Assembly (NCBI GenBank): GCA_964017045.1
Contig: OZ024798.1
Location: 28,572,347-28,636,346, forward strand
Direction of reading: 5' to 3'
Length of the DNA stretch: 64,000 nucleotides
DNA from: Omphiscola glabra
Taxonomy: Eukaryota > Mollusca > Gastropoda > Lymnaeidae
Part shown: positions 23,761 through 34,848 of the stretch, piece by piece
Numbering within the stretch: position 1 is the stretch's first letter
Layout of the letters: each line of letters begins with the position of its first letter
Notes under the pieces: model-generated
Databases searched by the model: none
What the model saw: only the letters and a program-made list of their open reading frames with translations
Told to the model about the DNA's origin: nothing
Program-made: the position numbers and the translations under genes

Positions 23761-24643
23761 GGGATAGATATAGGGTTCAGGTTAGGGTGAGCGATATAGG
23801 TACCAGTAGCGTGCAATTACCGTTTTTTTTTAAAAAGTCATTTTCTTTCCCGATATCCGCTTTAAAGAATCGCGACGATTGATATTTTTTTGCGTCAACT
23901 TCCAATGATGGTGTCAATCGTATTCACCTCAGGCCTCAGGAGACGCAAGTGCTCACGACTATAAGTATTTTTGTACGCTTTTCTGAAAGGAACTCCGCTA
24001 TATAACAGACCCCGAGCGTCACAAACTCTAGCAACGAACTTGTTCTTAGAGGAAAACGTACCTGATTCATTGAGATAAAAAACAGAATACCCCAAATATT
24101 TTAAATTGATTTATTGTTTCTTCAACATAAATATAACTATTTTCTTAACATGAAACTTCCCCGATCCACAAGATGCCACCATTTCAGTTATCACTTCAGT
24201 GTCTGGATCCCCTACAACTGTTCCAGGTAGAAAAAAAGAGCTGGTCTTAGTAATTCGATTACAGTAGCCCGCACTGACGAACTGCTAGTGACCTATTTAA
24301 ATTGGTGAAACTGTTTACCAAGCTCATGCGTTTTATTTTGCCAACGTGCCCACGCACGTGATGATGGTGATACTCTCTCAAACAACCGAGGGATCAGACG
24401 ATTGGTCAATTTCTTCATGTGCACAAAATACTTATCGCTGCGTTTCGCGATGTTGTTTCCAGCTGGAGTAGTCGTTGCTTTTGACTACAGGAGGCTGTTT
24501 AATGAAAATAGTAGAAGTGATAAAAGTATTAAAGTCAAAATCAATATGTTAAGTGAACTAATTGTTGTTAGTATCTTGGCCATTTTTTGTACCCTGTGAT
24601 ACAAGAAATGGAGAGAGAGCTGGGTTTTTTTTAAATGTATAAC

Positions 24644-24740
24644 AGGGTTAAGTGTATCGCAAGGGTAAGTGTATGCCAAGGGTAAGTGTATGCCAAGGGT
24701 AAGTGTATGCCAAGGGTAAGTGTATGCCAAGGGTAAGTAT
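24644..24740. repeat. 17-bp tandem repeat, about 6 copies
   Basis: Units of AAGGGTAAGTGTATGCC start near 24661, 24678, 24695, 24712 and 24729, with a diverged copy before them and looser copies continuing to about 24806. It lies in the hAT-derived region. Confidence 0.9.
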
Positions 24741-24839
24741 TAAACAAGAGTACGAGTATAACATGATTAGATGTATGACGAGAGTAAGTGTATGAGAAGG
24801 GTTAGTGCATGAAGCAGCATGAAGGTTTTGAAATAATTC

Positions 24840-25195
24840 AAGATGCGCTGGATTCTACATCAGCTGACTCTGATCAGGAAGGGAATATGGGGCGTGATGC
24901 AGGACTATGCAAGAAAATGGAGAACCTGTAAACGTTGTTTCTGACAATTCTTTGGAACGGCATTCTGGAAAGAGTGAACAAAACAAGTAACGTCATGCAG
25001 TCAAAAGATTCTGACATACATGTAGCCATGAAACTTCTTGAGTCTCTGAAATCCTATCTTCAAGAGAAATTATGGAAAAATGTAATAACTTCGAACGTAA
25101 GGCCAAGAGATGGTGTCCAGAATTGGAGTATGGTGATAGTAAGAAATGGAAACGAAATCGAAGTGTTCGTCTAAGTAGATATGATGGACCAGAAG
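24840..25195 (+). pseudogene. hAT transposase fragment (pseudogene)
   Basis: One frame reads DALDSTSADSDQE and, after a stop, FLTILWNGILERVNKTS and then MKLLESLKSYLQEKLW. In a second frame it continues NNFERKAKRWCPELEYGD and KRNRSVRLSRYDGPEEV. This order (LW..ILERVNKTS, then LK.Y, then FE..AK, then KR.R) follows the internal region of ZMYM1-like hAT transposases. The frame change near 25085 and the stop near 24930 show it is dead. Confidence 0.7.
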
Positions 25196-25625
25196 AAGTG
25201 ATAGGTCTATGACTAAGTAGATATGATGGACCAGAAGAAGTGCAGATCTATGACTAAGTAGATATGATGGACCAGAAGAAGTGACAGATCTATGACTAAG
25301 TAGATATGATGGACCAGAAGAAGTGACAGATCCATGACTAAGTAGATATGATGGACCAGAAGAAGTGACAGATCTATGACTAAGTAGATATGATGGACCA
25401 GAAGAAGTGAAATATCTATGACTAAGTAGATATGATGGACCAGAAGAAGTGCAGATCTATGACTAAGTAGATATGATGGACCAGAAGAAGTGACAGATCT
25501 ATGACTAAGTAGATATGATGGACCAGCAGAAGTGCAGATCTATGACTAAGTAGATATGATGGACCAGAAGAAGTGACAGATCTATGACTAAGTAGATATG
25601 ATGGACCAGAAGAAGTGCAGATCTA
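25171..25625. repeat. About 42-bp tandem repeat, 11 copies, grown from transposase sequence
   Basis: Eleven units of 40-43 bp carry AAGTAGATATGATGGACCAG. The first unit is the in-frame continuation of the transposase fragment (LSRYDGPEEV), so the array arose by amplifying a piece of the coding sequence itself. Small length differences come from an optional GACA. Confidence 0.85.
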
Positions 25626-25832
25626 TCTAAATATGATAAAAGTTAAAAGTTCAAGATTGAACTTTTTCTCCATATTTTGGACTCCCTGAACTCTGACCTG
25701 ACACAACATAGAGACTCCCTGAACTCTGACCTGACAAAACCCACACGCGCTTATTCTTGGATTGGAAATCTGTTTTCCTTCTTTACGAAAGTAAAAACAT
25801 TTGATTCTGATGAGCTCAATAAAAAGTGTGAA

Positions 25833-25940
25833 GATCTAGCTAGGTAAAGATCTAGCTAGGTAATGATCTAGCTAGGTAAAGATCTAGCTAGGTAAAGATC
25901 TAGCTAGGTAAAGATCTAGCTAGGTAAAGATCTAGCTATA
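25833..25940. repeat. 16-bp tandem repeat, about 7 copies
   Basis: GATCTAGCTAGGTAAA is repeated about seven times. CTAGCTAG is a palindrome, and the last unit runs into the next transposase-like segment. Confidence 0.9.
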
Positions 25941-25984
25941 ACACAAAGACCTTAATAAGGATGACCGATTAAAAGAATGCTAGC

Positions 25985-26215
25985 GTCTCGAAAACTACCT
26001 GGTTCTTGATGAAAATTGGGACATTATCGCTGCTTTGTTTGAACAAATAATTACAGACAACTTGATATATGTATTTCCTCAGAGTGTTCGTGTCCATGAT
26101 GATAACCAACTGTACAGGAAACGTTCATTTTAAAGATTGAAGTTCATTAAGAATCAGCTTCTCAGTACAATAAACAAAAACGTTTGAACTGGCTTTCACT
26201 TATGACATCCTTAAG
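25985..26215 (+). pseudogene. hAT transposase C-terminal dimerisation fragment
   Basis: Reads LENYLVLDENWDIIAALFEQ and, after more in-frame residues, YRKRSF, stop, RLKFIKNQLLSTINK, stop. The pattern RSF.xLK.IKN.L.ST matches the C-terminal dimerisation (hATC) region of hAT transposases. The in-frame stops confirm decay. Confidence 0.72.
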
Positions 26216-26275
26216 ACCATGGACTTTAAAACAGTATCGTCTTAAGACATGGGCACACTGGGGACTTACCCAGGA

Positions 26276-26412
26276 CCTCACTCCTCTAGGGGCCTAATGC
26301 ATCTAGGGGGCCTCACTTCTCTAGGGGCCTAATGCATCTAGGGGGCCTCACTCCTCTAGGGGCCTAATGCATCTAGGGGGCCTCACTTCTATGGGGGTCC
26401 TCACGCCTCTAA
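26276..26412. repeat. 35-bp tandem repeat, about 4 copies
   Basis: Units of CCTCACTCCTCTAGGGGCCT followed by AATGCATCTAGGGGG. The unit resembles the CTAGGGGCC terminal sequence at 22978, so it may be an amplified transposon end. Confidence 0.8.
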
Positions 26413-26954
26413 AGCATTATATTGACACTCTGGATGAAATATCTTTTGGCAATTTAAATCGCTTTGAAAATGCAGCGGGAAGACCCGTTGCAACGGGAAG
26501 AACCGTTTCTCCAGTTTTATAAACACGTTTGCGAATGTATATCTTGTTATTAAAATTAAATAATGTAGGGCCTACCAATGTACTCACGTTCGGTGTGCTA
26601 CACTCATAATCCCACATTAGAATATGGAGATTTTGTGAATTGTATGACGAGACCCTCATAATGTTAATTGCAAGTAATATACCTGGTCAAAAATATAATC
26701 AGGATGGTGTAGGTTCAAGTCCCATGTGAGGACGTATATATCGTCATTAGACAGGTCCAACTCATGGTTGTAGCAGGCCACTGGAGAGTATATCAATATC
26801 AGTGTCATTAAGCTTGGGGGAAATGCTAAAATTTTGTTAAGTATGACATCAGGAAAGCCCAACAATTCTGGGAGTTAAAAACAACAACCAAAAAAAAAAC
26901 CAAACAAAAAAGAAAACAACACCTTTATTAACAGTGTCTAACTGAAAAGTATTG

Positions 26955-26977
26955 TATATATATATATATATATATAA
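26955..26977. repeat. (TA)n microsatellite
   Basis: Uninterrupted TA dinucleotides. Confidence 0.9.
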
Positions 26978-27228
26978 ACAAGACAACGCTATATAGACAA
27001 TGTTACATGAATGTAGGCCGTGAGAAAAAAAGTGTAAGGGGGTGGGGAGGGCAACTGCCCATGGACTCTAGCCTCAGGGTTCGGAAAAATCGATAATTAT
27101 CGCTATATATATTGGATATACGCCTATATCATTTATCATTTAATGACAATTTTCCTCTGTACGGTCCTGCCAGTAAGAATTATTTAAACTAGACAAAGCT
27201 AGCTGTACTAGCCATGTAATATCCGTAT

Positions 27229-27502
27229 CCGGAAATTTAATCGAAAGAAATTTCGTCGACAGAAAATTGATCGAACGGAAATTTGGTCGAATCTTTTTTT
27301 TAGTTTACACGTTTAAATTTTGCGTCAAATTTCTTTTTGAACGCATTATTTTGTTTTACTGTATAGTATAGTGCATTCAAAAAGAAATTTGACGAAAATT
27401 TTAACGTGTCAACTGAAAAAAAGATTCGACCAAATTTCCGTTCGATCAAATTTCCGTCGATCAATTTTCTGTCGACGAAATTTCTTTCGATCAAATTTCC
27501 GG
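27229..27502. mobile_element. Foldback element with arms of about 120 bp
   Basis: The left arm starts CCGGAAATTTAATCGAAAGA. The reverse complement of the right arm starts CCGGAAATTTGATCGAAAGA, and the two stay nearly identical through GTCGACAGAAAATTGATCGA and on to the centre near 27365; the right arm has one extra 15-bp internal duplication. The flanks carry an imperfect repeat, GTAATATCCGTAT at 27216 and GTAATATCGGTAT at 27508, possibly target-site duplication. Long arms with little interior suggest a Mutator-like or other foldback MITE. The family is not identified. Confidence 0.7.
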
Positions 27503-27769
27503 TAATCTGTAATATCGGTATTGTTAACTGTACTCGGGCTAGTTAGGCAATGTTAGCTGTCAGCAACACGATGACGGTCTAGTAAATAAACGTAGTGCTC
27601 AACATGACGTGAAACAACCAAGGGCTAAAACTAATTGATGGGGGTCGGAGAACTCTTCTGTCTTTTTATCAGAATAGGCGTTCATTAATGTTATGCCCTT
27701 ATAAAACCACAAAGTGGGAGATACCTTGATCGCAGATGTTGCTATTGGTGTCACGTGTGAGACATATGC

Positions 27770-28870
27770 TCAACACCAACAAACCCTATGGCACGTCTTT
27801 GTGGATTTCAAGAAGGCATTCGACGGGGTCTGGCCACCATGAGGCACTACAACATCAACACAAACCTAACCAGAATGATAGGCAGCCTCTACGATAAGGC
27901 CACCAGTGCAGTCTTCTTCAACAATAACATCAGAGAAAGGTTCAAGACCACGGTTGGAGTACGACAAGGCTGCTTGCTCTCCCCCCACCCTGTTCAACAT
28001 CGTCTTGGAGAGTATAATGTCAGATGCACTGGAAGCGCATGTAGGGACAGTCAGTATCCCTGGCAGAACAATCTCCAACCAACGTTTTGCGGATGACATA
28101 GATGGACTGGCTAGAATTGAAGAAGAGCTAGCCAACCTAGTAAAGCGTCTCGACAAGACTTCATCGTCCTTTGGCATGCAAATCAGTGCAGAAAAGACAA
28201 CAATGATGACGAATAGTACCACTGGCATCTCCACTGAAATTAGCTTCAAGTATCTAGGAGCCAAAATCTCAGAAGAAGGCTCCAAGCCCGAATTGATGTC
28301 CAGGATTGCCCAGACCACAACAGCACTAAAGTGGCTTAAGAAAATATAGAATTACAAAAATATAGCCCCCAGCACCAAAATCAGGCTGATTCGCTCATTA
28401 GTCCTCTCCATTTTCTTGTATGCCTGTATGTCCTGGACATTCACAGCAGAACTTGAAAGAAAAATAAAGGCGATGGAGATGAGATGTTTTAGAAGCATTC
28501 TTGAAATCTGCTATAGTGACCATATCTCTAACGAACAAGTCAAAGAAAAAATTCGTCAAGCAGTACGATGACCTCCTGGGAATTGCAAAAAACGCAATTT
28601 GGAATGGTATGGCCACGTGACAAGAAAACAAGGGCTCGAAAAGAAAATCATGCAGGGCACAACGAGAGGAGGGAGAAGACGAGGAAGACAGAGCAAAAGA
28701 TGGGAAAATATCATCAAAGAATGGACGGGATTAAAACTAGGCGATGCTTAGTGTGCGAAGTGCAGAAAACAGAGAGGAATGGAGAAAGATAGTTTTCATG
28801 TCATCTGTGGCGCCCCAAAGGTCCAAGGACTAAGGAACATGTAGGATGTAGTAGTGTCAAACACCAACAA
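27770..28870 (+). mobile_element. LINE reverse transcriptase fragment, frameshifted
   Basis: Non-LTR retrotransposon remnant. One frame reads HVFVDFKKAFDGVW, the next gives HYNINTNLTRMIGSLYDKAT and TTVGVRQGCLLSP, then a shift near 27985 gives TLFNIVLESIMSDALEAH and FADDIDGLA (the YxDD-type catalytic motif). It continues ISFKYLGAKISEEGS, and after a stop IRLIRSLVLSIFLYACMSW, AMEMRCFRSIL, and the C-terminal tail GRQSKRWENIIKEWTGLKLG. The type is that annotated as endonuclease-reverse transcriptase in many invertebrate genomes. Several frame breaks show it is dead; the endonuclease end is missing. Confidence 0.85.
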
Positions 28871-29179
28871 GACACAGCTCGCCTTCGCCTAAATTACACT
28901 GTTACAGAACTGGGTTGCTTTCAATGTGGACCATTTACTTACGAAGATCCACTAGAAGATATAAACAGAATATACACCAAAAAATGGTTACCATTTTAAT
29001 TAATTTTTTTTTTAAAGTAAAAAAAAAAAGAACTTCAAAAGAGATTACGTCACAGGAATTGTATCTCGATTCAGGGTATTATTGCATCATTAATATATGT
29101 GGACATGTTTAGTGAAGTTTCTTCCATATATTGAAGGTTTTTCTGTCGACTTCATGAGAACCTCTCTAATAATTAATGA

Positions 29180-29463
29180 CTGTTGCAGTGTGTGAAGGAG
29201 CTCTGTACTGTTGCAGTGCGTGTGAAGGAGCTCCGTATTGTTGCAGTGTCAAAGAGCCCCGTACTGTTGCAGTGTGAAGGAGCCCCGTACTGTTGCAGTG
29301 TGTGAAGGAGCTCCGTATTGTTGCAGTGTGAAGGAGCTCCGTACTGTTGCAGTGTGTGAAGGAGCTCCGTATTGTTGCAGTGTGAAGGAGCTCCGTACTG
29401 TTGCAGTGTGTGAAGGAGCTCCGTATTGTTGCAGTGTCAAGGAGCTCCGTACTGTTGCAGTTT
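29180..29463. repeat. 26/28-bp tandem repeat, about 10 copies
   Basis: Units alternate between a 28-bp form (TGTTGCAGTGTGTGAAGGAG then CTCCGTAC) and a 26-bp form lacking one TG, giving a 54-bp higher-order unit. Open frames on both strands here are products of the repeat. Confidence 0.9.
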
Positions 29464-29479
29464 CCAGTTGTGACAATAA

Positions 29480-30150
29480 CATCTAGCTCGAATATACGGA
29501 AGCAATCCTTTTCCAATGACGTCTTCGCAATAATACTCACCGTCCATTCTCGCTCCAGGTTCCACAAACACTATACTGGTTTTTCGACATCTTGTTTCTG
29601 TTTCCTTCCAGCTGTTTGATTGATACTTCTACATATTATTATTATTATGATAAATTTATTGTGTGGCATTTCGTGTTCATATGTTGTTTTCCATTTGCCG
29701 CACAGAAAGAGATTTCCGATTCCATAATATATGATAACTCTGCTGACATGTGTATTTATTCAAAGATGAAAAATACCTGAAGGATGAATCTCCCTAGATA
29801 AGTATCACCATCGAATTTGTGGCCTGTGTCATTCTTGAAACACAAAAAAACAAACAAACGAACAAACAGCTAGTGACCAGTTCTCACTGGAATCTTCTTC
29901 ATGGCTATTAACAGAGTAACACTTGCAGGCCTAGAAGAAGTTTTACATTTATAGTTTATATATATATATATATATATATTCATTTTTTTTAAATTCTGTA
30001 TTTTAGCAATCTTTTTTTTAAAGGTACTGGCGACCATATATATGCCTACATCATTAACATATTTATGTATACCAGCGATAAGAAATTTCTATGAACTTTG
30101 TATACTTAAATTCACACCTTAGAGAGGAATGTGGATCCAGTGCACTTCTA
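29480..30150. other. Intergenic, nothing recognised
   Basis: No gene is seen. A (TA)n run lies at about 29958-29980. Confidence 0.5.
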
Positions 30151-30154
30151 TGCC

Positions 30155-30552
30155 CATGTGCTGAGAGTGACACTGACATTGCACACAGTCTCATCCATGT
30201 ATTGAGAGTGCTAATGACGTGGCACACAGTCCCATCCATGTACTGAGAGTGCTAATGACGTGGCACTCAGTCCCATCCATGTACTGAGAGTACTAATGAC
30301 GTGACACACAGTGCCATCCATGTATTGAAAGTACTAATGTCGTGACACACAGCCCCATCCATGTATTGAGAGTGCTATTGACGTGGCACTAGTCCCATCC
30401 ATGTATTGAGAGTGCTATTGACGTGGCACACAGTCCCATCCATGTATTGATAGTACTAATGACATGGCACACAGTCCCATCCATGTAGTGAGAGTGCTAT
30501 TGACGTGGCACTAGTCCCATCCATGTATTGAGAGTGCTAATGACGTGGCACT
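30155..30552. repeat. 41-bp tandem repeat, about 9 copies
   Basis: Units built on TGTATTGAGAGTGCTAATGA then CGTGGCACACAGTCCCATCCA, with moderate divergence and a few 2-bp losses. Each unit carries TGACGTGG or a variant, a half-CRE-like motif, by composition only. Confidence 0.85.
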
Positions 30553-30942
30553 CTTGTGAGACCGTGTCCAGTTGCTGTGTTGAACGCTAAATCCTTACAT
30601 GCCGTCATGAATGTTTACTTTTTAAATCTTCTCTAATGGAACTTAGTCACGTGACACACAACCACCTGATTTTGATTTCATGGAAACTATATTCACCTGT
30701 GTGTAGTAACAAGACGTTGACCCACCTCTGTGATGACATAATGATAAATGTAAATAAGTTAACCTATAGCAAGTTGAGAAGCCGCTTTCTTTCGAGCAAT
30801 ATTGGACAGAATATTTTATCACATAAAAAAAGTAAATTATTATTGAATAACGATCAAACACCTCTCTCCCTTCCACCCCTCACCCCCCCGGGCTAGGAAT
30901 AACCGTCCCCACCCCAACGATGGGCAAATGAGAATAATTCAT

Positions 30943-31150
30943 CATCATCATCAGGTCCCGTAGTCCTTCGACCGTTGGGGCGCCACAGATGACATGTTGG
31001 GGCGCCACAGATGACATGTACACTATTCTTCTCCATTCCTCTCGGTATCCTGCCCTACGCATAGCATCGCCTAGTTTTAATCCCGTCCACTCTTTGATGT
31101 TATCTTCCCATCTTTTTCTCTGTCTTCCTCTTCTTCCTATTCCTCCTCTA
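30943..31150 (-). mobile_element. LINE 3'-end fragment, opposite orientation
   Basis: On the minus strand it reads GRRGRQRKRWEDNIKEWTG, LKLGDAMRRAGYREEWRRI and VYMSSVAPQ, the same C-terminal tail as the LINE at 27770-28870, and ends in a short (GAT)n tail as expected for a LINE 3' end. A 26-bp internal duplication around GGCGCCACAGATGACATG near 30980-31018 breaks the frame. Confidence 0.8.
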
Positions 31151-31663
31151 ATAATTAAATTATTTTGAAATCATTTGTTCACCTTTAACATGAGACATCT
31201 CCTGCGATTGTTATGAACTTGGCTTTGAAATAATAAATAACCTGTGTCTCCATAGGGCAATAACAATCCTATGCCGGTTATGTATCATCGCTGGACATTC
31301 AAGCAATTTTGAATGAGATTTTATTGGTTGACTTCTCATCCGTTACCACGTGTCATTACTAAACCTGGAAAATTTCCCATGACGTCATGGGGGTTGTAGG
31401 AGGTTAGAGCTTGTTTAAGCTGTGGCCACGTGGGATAATTTGTATTGACATGTAGCCTATTGAGGAGGGAGGGGCGAAGAAATATTCCAACTTCGGAGCA
31501 AACGACTCCGACCAAGGTTGTTTCGACTCTAAAAATGACAATCGCCAAAAAAAAAAATTATAAAAAAAATACTTTTTTTTTAAAAAATTAAATTTAAAAA
31601 AAAATTCGTATTCGAATGAAAAATGATGTCATATTGTTAAGTTGCAAGAACTCATAAATACAC

Positions 31664-31770
31664 GCATATGAGAGAGACATATATACAGAGAGAGAGAGAG
31701 ACTAAGAGAGAGAAAGATTAAGAGAGAGAGAATAAGAGAGAGAAAGATTAAGAGAGAGAGAGAGAGAACT
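31664..31770. repeat. GA-rich simple repeat
   Basis: Imperfect (GA)n with interspersed GATTAA blocks. Simple sequence. Confidence 0.85.
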
Positions 31771-32639
31771 ATATGACTATATGGATAGTGAGAGAGTAAT
31801 ATACATGAGAGTTTTCTTGAAGTGGCGTAGGAAGGTGGGTACGGAGGGTGCCGTCTTTTACTCTTATTCAGCTGCGGAGTTTTTCTCGTAGAAGAGGGCG
31901 TCAGAAACCTCGACCCGTCACCGGCAGCACCAACATTAGCTCCGCCACTGTCTTGCTCTGAAACTCGTGATGAAATCGGGTGGGGGTGTGGGGGGACGTT
32001 TGACACACTGTCTACATTCACCTCCCTAGATGTACGCATTTCCAGGAATTTAATTCCAACCAGTTTATTCAGTTATGTCCTTCATCAAATTGACTGGTGA
32101 GCCTGATATGTGGCATGTCAGGGTTTGCGCGAAGTGAGATTATAAGTATAAGCGATACTTTCTACCTGCTGTTGCAAAGTCTAACTTCTAACAATCACAA
32201 TATTGGATATATGTTTAGAAAATAGTTACTCTTATCCTTGAATAAAATCAGATATTTTTAGGACATTAAATTGTATTCGATTTCCATAAAATAATACCAA
32301 AAATCACTTTCATTTTTACTAAGAATCTCCTTATTAATAACCTCCTCATTATCATAAAGTTCTACAGCTGTACACTTTGTAATTCATTTTTTTTAATATT
32401 GAAAAGTCTTTTTTTTTTCTTCAATAGTTTATCTTGCACTGAAAATTTTTTAAGGGATGCTAGACTTAGTCAAAGGCTATCAGAGTATAGAAAAAGTTGG
32501 GGAATCTTGCTGTACTGTTTGATAGGTTATAGCAAGAATTGCTCCCTTATCCCTTAGATTCCAGTTTGACTTGATAAGCAACATGAGTTTGTCATGAATG
32601 TTCAGCAGCATAACGAGGGAAACTATTTGTAAACAGTAC

Positions 32640-32750
32640 TTAAAATCATGCACACCAATGGCGTGTCTCATGTTGTTGTACCTGATGACTTTGAAAGAGT
32701 GTGTAAGATCCTGCACTGAGTGGCATCGATCAGGCCTGTAGACAGTTTAA
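32640..32750 (+). pseudogene. Decayed copy of ACC exon 10248-10391
   Basis: From AAATCATGCAC at 32643 the sequence follows the 3' half of the ACC exon that encodes [20 protein letters not shown] and KILHW, with roughly nine substitutions over about 75 bases by eye. The tryptophan codon has become TGA. Similarity seems to continue weakly past the exon end into intron-like sequence (ATTTAC near 32754), which favours a genomic DNA duplication rather than a retrocopy. It lies about 16 kb downstream of the ACC stop codon, in the same orientation. Confidence 0.75.
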
Positions 32751-32799
32751 CTATTTACATATACAAACGAGAAATGGTACACTGTTTCAACATGCTTTT

Positions 32800-32905
32800 G
32801 TACCATATGTCTTTGAGGGATTGTTCAGCCTGAATAGATTGAAGGGGAGTGTAAAATGAGTCCTGATTAGATTGAAAGGGTATGTAACCTGAGTATATCA
32901 AGGGT
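32800..32905 (+). pseudogene. Further eroded tandem pieces of the same ACC exon
   Basis: Segments near 32805 (GTCTTTGAGGGATTGTTCAG), 32838 (GATTGAAGGGGAGTGTAAAA) and 32872 (GATTGAAAGGGTATGTAACC) resemble successive diverged copies of the exon stretch GACTTTGAGGGGGTGTGTAA. Similarity is short, so this is less certain than the copy before it. Confidence 0.4.
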
Positions 32906-32909
32906 CAGT

Positions 32910-33086
32910 TCACACTATCAAATTAGCTACAAATTTCGCGTCAAATTATTTTTGTACAAACGCACTATTTTATAGACAAAAATGGCAAATTGATCAAATA
33001 GTAATTTGAAAGTTGTGACAAGGCTTCATACAAAAATCGCAACAAAATCAAATGCATCATCGAAAATTTGATTGTGTGAACTGACG
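32910..33086. mobile_element. Small MITE with inverted ends
   Basis: About 177 bp with ends GGTCAGTTCACACTATCAAA and the complement of GCGTCAGTTCACACAATCAA. It has no coding content. It sits between eroded copies of the ACC exon, so it probably inserted after that duplication. The target-site duplication is not clear. Confidence 0.75.
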
Positions 33087-33130
33087 CTAAGACACTGCAC
33101 TAGTTGTCATACATCATACATCAGGCTTGG
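33087..33130 (+). pseudogene. Second clear ACC exon remnant
   Basis: TAAGACACTGCACTAGTTGT followed by CATACATCATACATCAGGCT matches the exon end TAAGATCCTGCACTGGTTGT and CATACATGAGGCT. The tryptophan codon is TAG here, an independent nonsense change from the TGA in the copy at 32640. Confidence 0.6.
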
Positions 33131-33139
33131 TAGGTGTAA

Positions 33140-34848
33140 TGCACACTGCTCATAACCTATGTGTCACTGGACATATTTCCAAAATCCATTCCCTAAATTT
33201 CTTTTGAAATAATGGATATTGTATTTCCTATTAAATAATATAAAATATAATAAATTATTTACTTTATTTTTAACTGAATGGATATGTGAAATAAACATAT
33301 GTGTAATACTGTAATCGGAAGATTCTTATTGAGTCGAGTTGTGGCCATCAACAGAACAACATAAAAGTTGCTTGGAAATGTTGGCGTCTATTAACCTGCT
33401 TGTTTTTATAGTAGTAATAAGCAGTATACAAATCCATTTTTTAAACTGTTATTGAATTAATATGTTTTTCTACTTCATAAATGAATATTAAATGAATGCA
33501 GTCCACAGAGTAGTGCCGGGTGTGCGGTGCCGGTGCGCAGCGTTTCAAATTTAAAAAAAATCTGAGATAATTGTAGATAATGAACGACAATAAAAGAAAA
33601 CTGATAATTAGACTATCTTTTTATCATTAATTAATTAGAGATTTAGATATGACCAAATTTTAGAAGTATAAATACTGTTTTGTAGATTGGGTCAGTAGAT
33701 CCTTTACTGCCATTCAAAGTGGTCTTTTTTTTACTGAAGGTCAGTTATGTGAAGATGATTAATCACAAAGAATAAAAGTATAAAATTGTTCAAGAAATCG
33801 ACACAAACTCATCACATGTGTGCCGCAGTGCTTTATTCATCCCAAGTGCTCACAAGAAGAAATTAATATTCCTCAAAAGGTTGAAGAGACATTCTAATCA
33901 GGTATGAAATATATTAAAAGAAATCAATTGTGGTATGAAAATGGAAGCAGAGTTTTAAAGCAATAGGCTGAAGTCATTTTAAAAAGTTTTTGTCCATCTT
34001 TAACAGTCAAAATAATGAAAATTATATTTTTGTTTTCAAACTATTTTTTTTTCTTCAGTAAATGTTGGTAAGGGACGAAATATGTTGCATAATATCAATG
34101 TATATATTTTATTAAAATTTGTTAAGGTTGACTATTTTACAAACATTTTTCACATATATGTTGGTAACTTTTGTTAATGCCTTTACAGCAAAAATGAAAA
34201 CTTCCTTTTCACAAAATATCTGCTGTTCCATTGAATGATAATGTAGATTGTTGAATTTATATGTACACATTTTTAATCTGAAGTTCATCTGCTTGTTTGT
34301 AGTATGTATCAACCATTCCTGCTCTAATAAGCTACTCTAAGTCTCTTCAAACTTCTAATAGACTCCTTCTTGACTAATTTACACTAAATCTTTCAATAAA
34401 AATGGCGTTTTTTACTATTTAACCCAAAATTTGGCCTTGCATTAAAATGATGACTGGAGTTGTTGAACATTTGACAATAGTTGCTGGGTCTAATGTTTTG
34501 TGGACTGGACCCCACCGAGCCAATAAGATGTTTTTCTCATGACACAACACACCTATAAGACAATCGATTGTTGAGTTATTCCAGTGTATTATTCGATCAT
34601 TCCTGTAGTTAAAAATGACCACACCATTCAATGTCGTCGAGTTGTTATAGAGAGCTTAATAAATCTGGAGCATGCAATAGCTGCATTAAACGTTTTTTGG
34701 AAAAGTATTTCATGTGGTTCAAATAAGAATATAAATGTTCCTTAAAAGATTTAGTGCTGGGTATTATAACAGAGAATGTTAAGATGTTCATTTCCTTGAA
34801 TCCTTGAGTGGATGACTAATGTCTCACTGAGGTCTATCAACTGCGCTC
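33140..34848. other. Intergenic / 3' flank of the minus-strand gene
   Basis: AT-rich. The likely 3' UTR of the gene ending at 34849 lies here. Reverse-strand AATAAA hexamers occur at 34108-34113 and near 33830. No other gene is seen. Confidence 0.45.

Larger units (their letters stand above)
22941..26412 (+). mobile_element. Degraded hAT transposon region (ZMYM1-like type)
   Basis: A terminal-repeat-like start (CAGTGCGGGATTAACCTAA, then CACTTGCCTAGGGGCCCC) at 22941 is followed by two + strand fragments of hAT transposase (24840-25195 and 25985-26215). A G/C-rich patch with CTAGGGGCCT lies near 26276-26412. The family resembles ZMYM1-like hAT proteins. Three tandem arrays interrupt it. The matching right terminus and an 8-bp target duplication were not found, so the outer limits are uncertain and several insertions may be nested. 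Confidence 0.5.

Noticed and set aside
26640..26740. Possible tRNA gene around GGTTCAAGTCCC
   Set aside because: A B-box-like match only; no acceptor or anticodon stem can be folded around it.
30155..30552. Regular spaced repeats that might suggest a CRISPR-like array
   Set aside because: Units are head-to-tail without unique spacers, and the genome is clearly animal.
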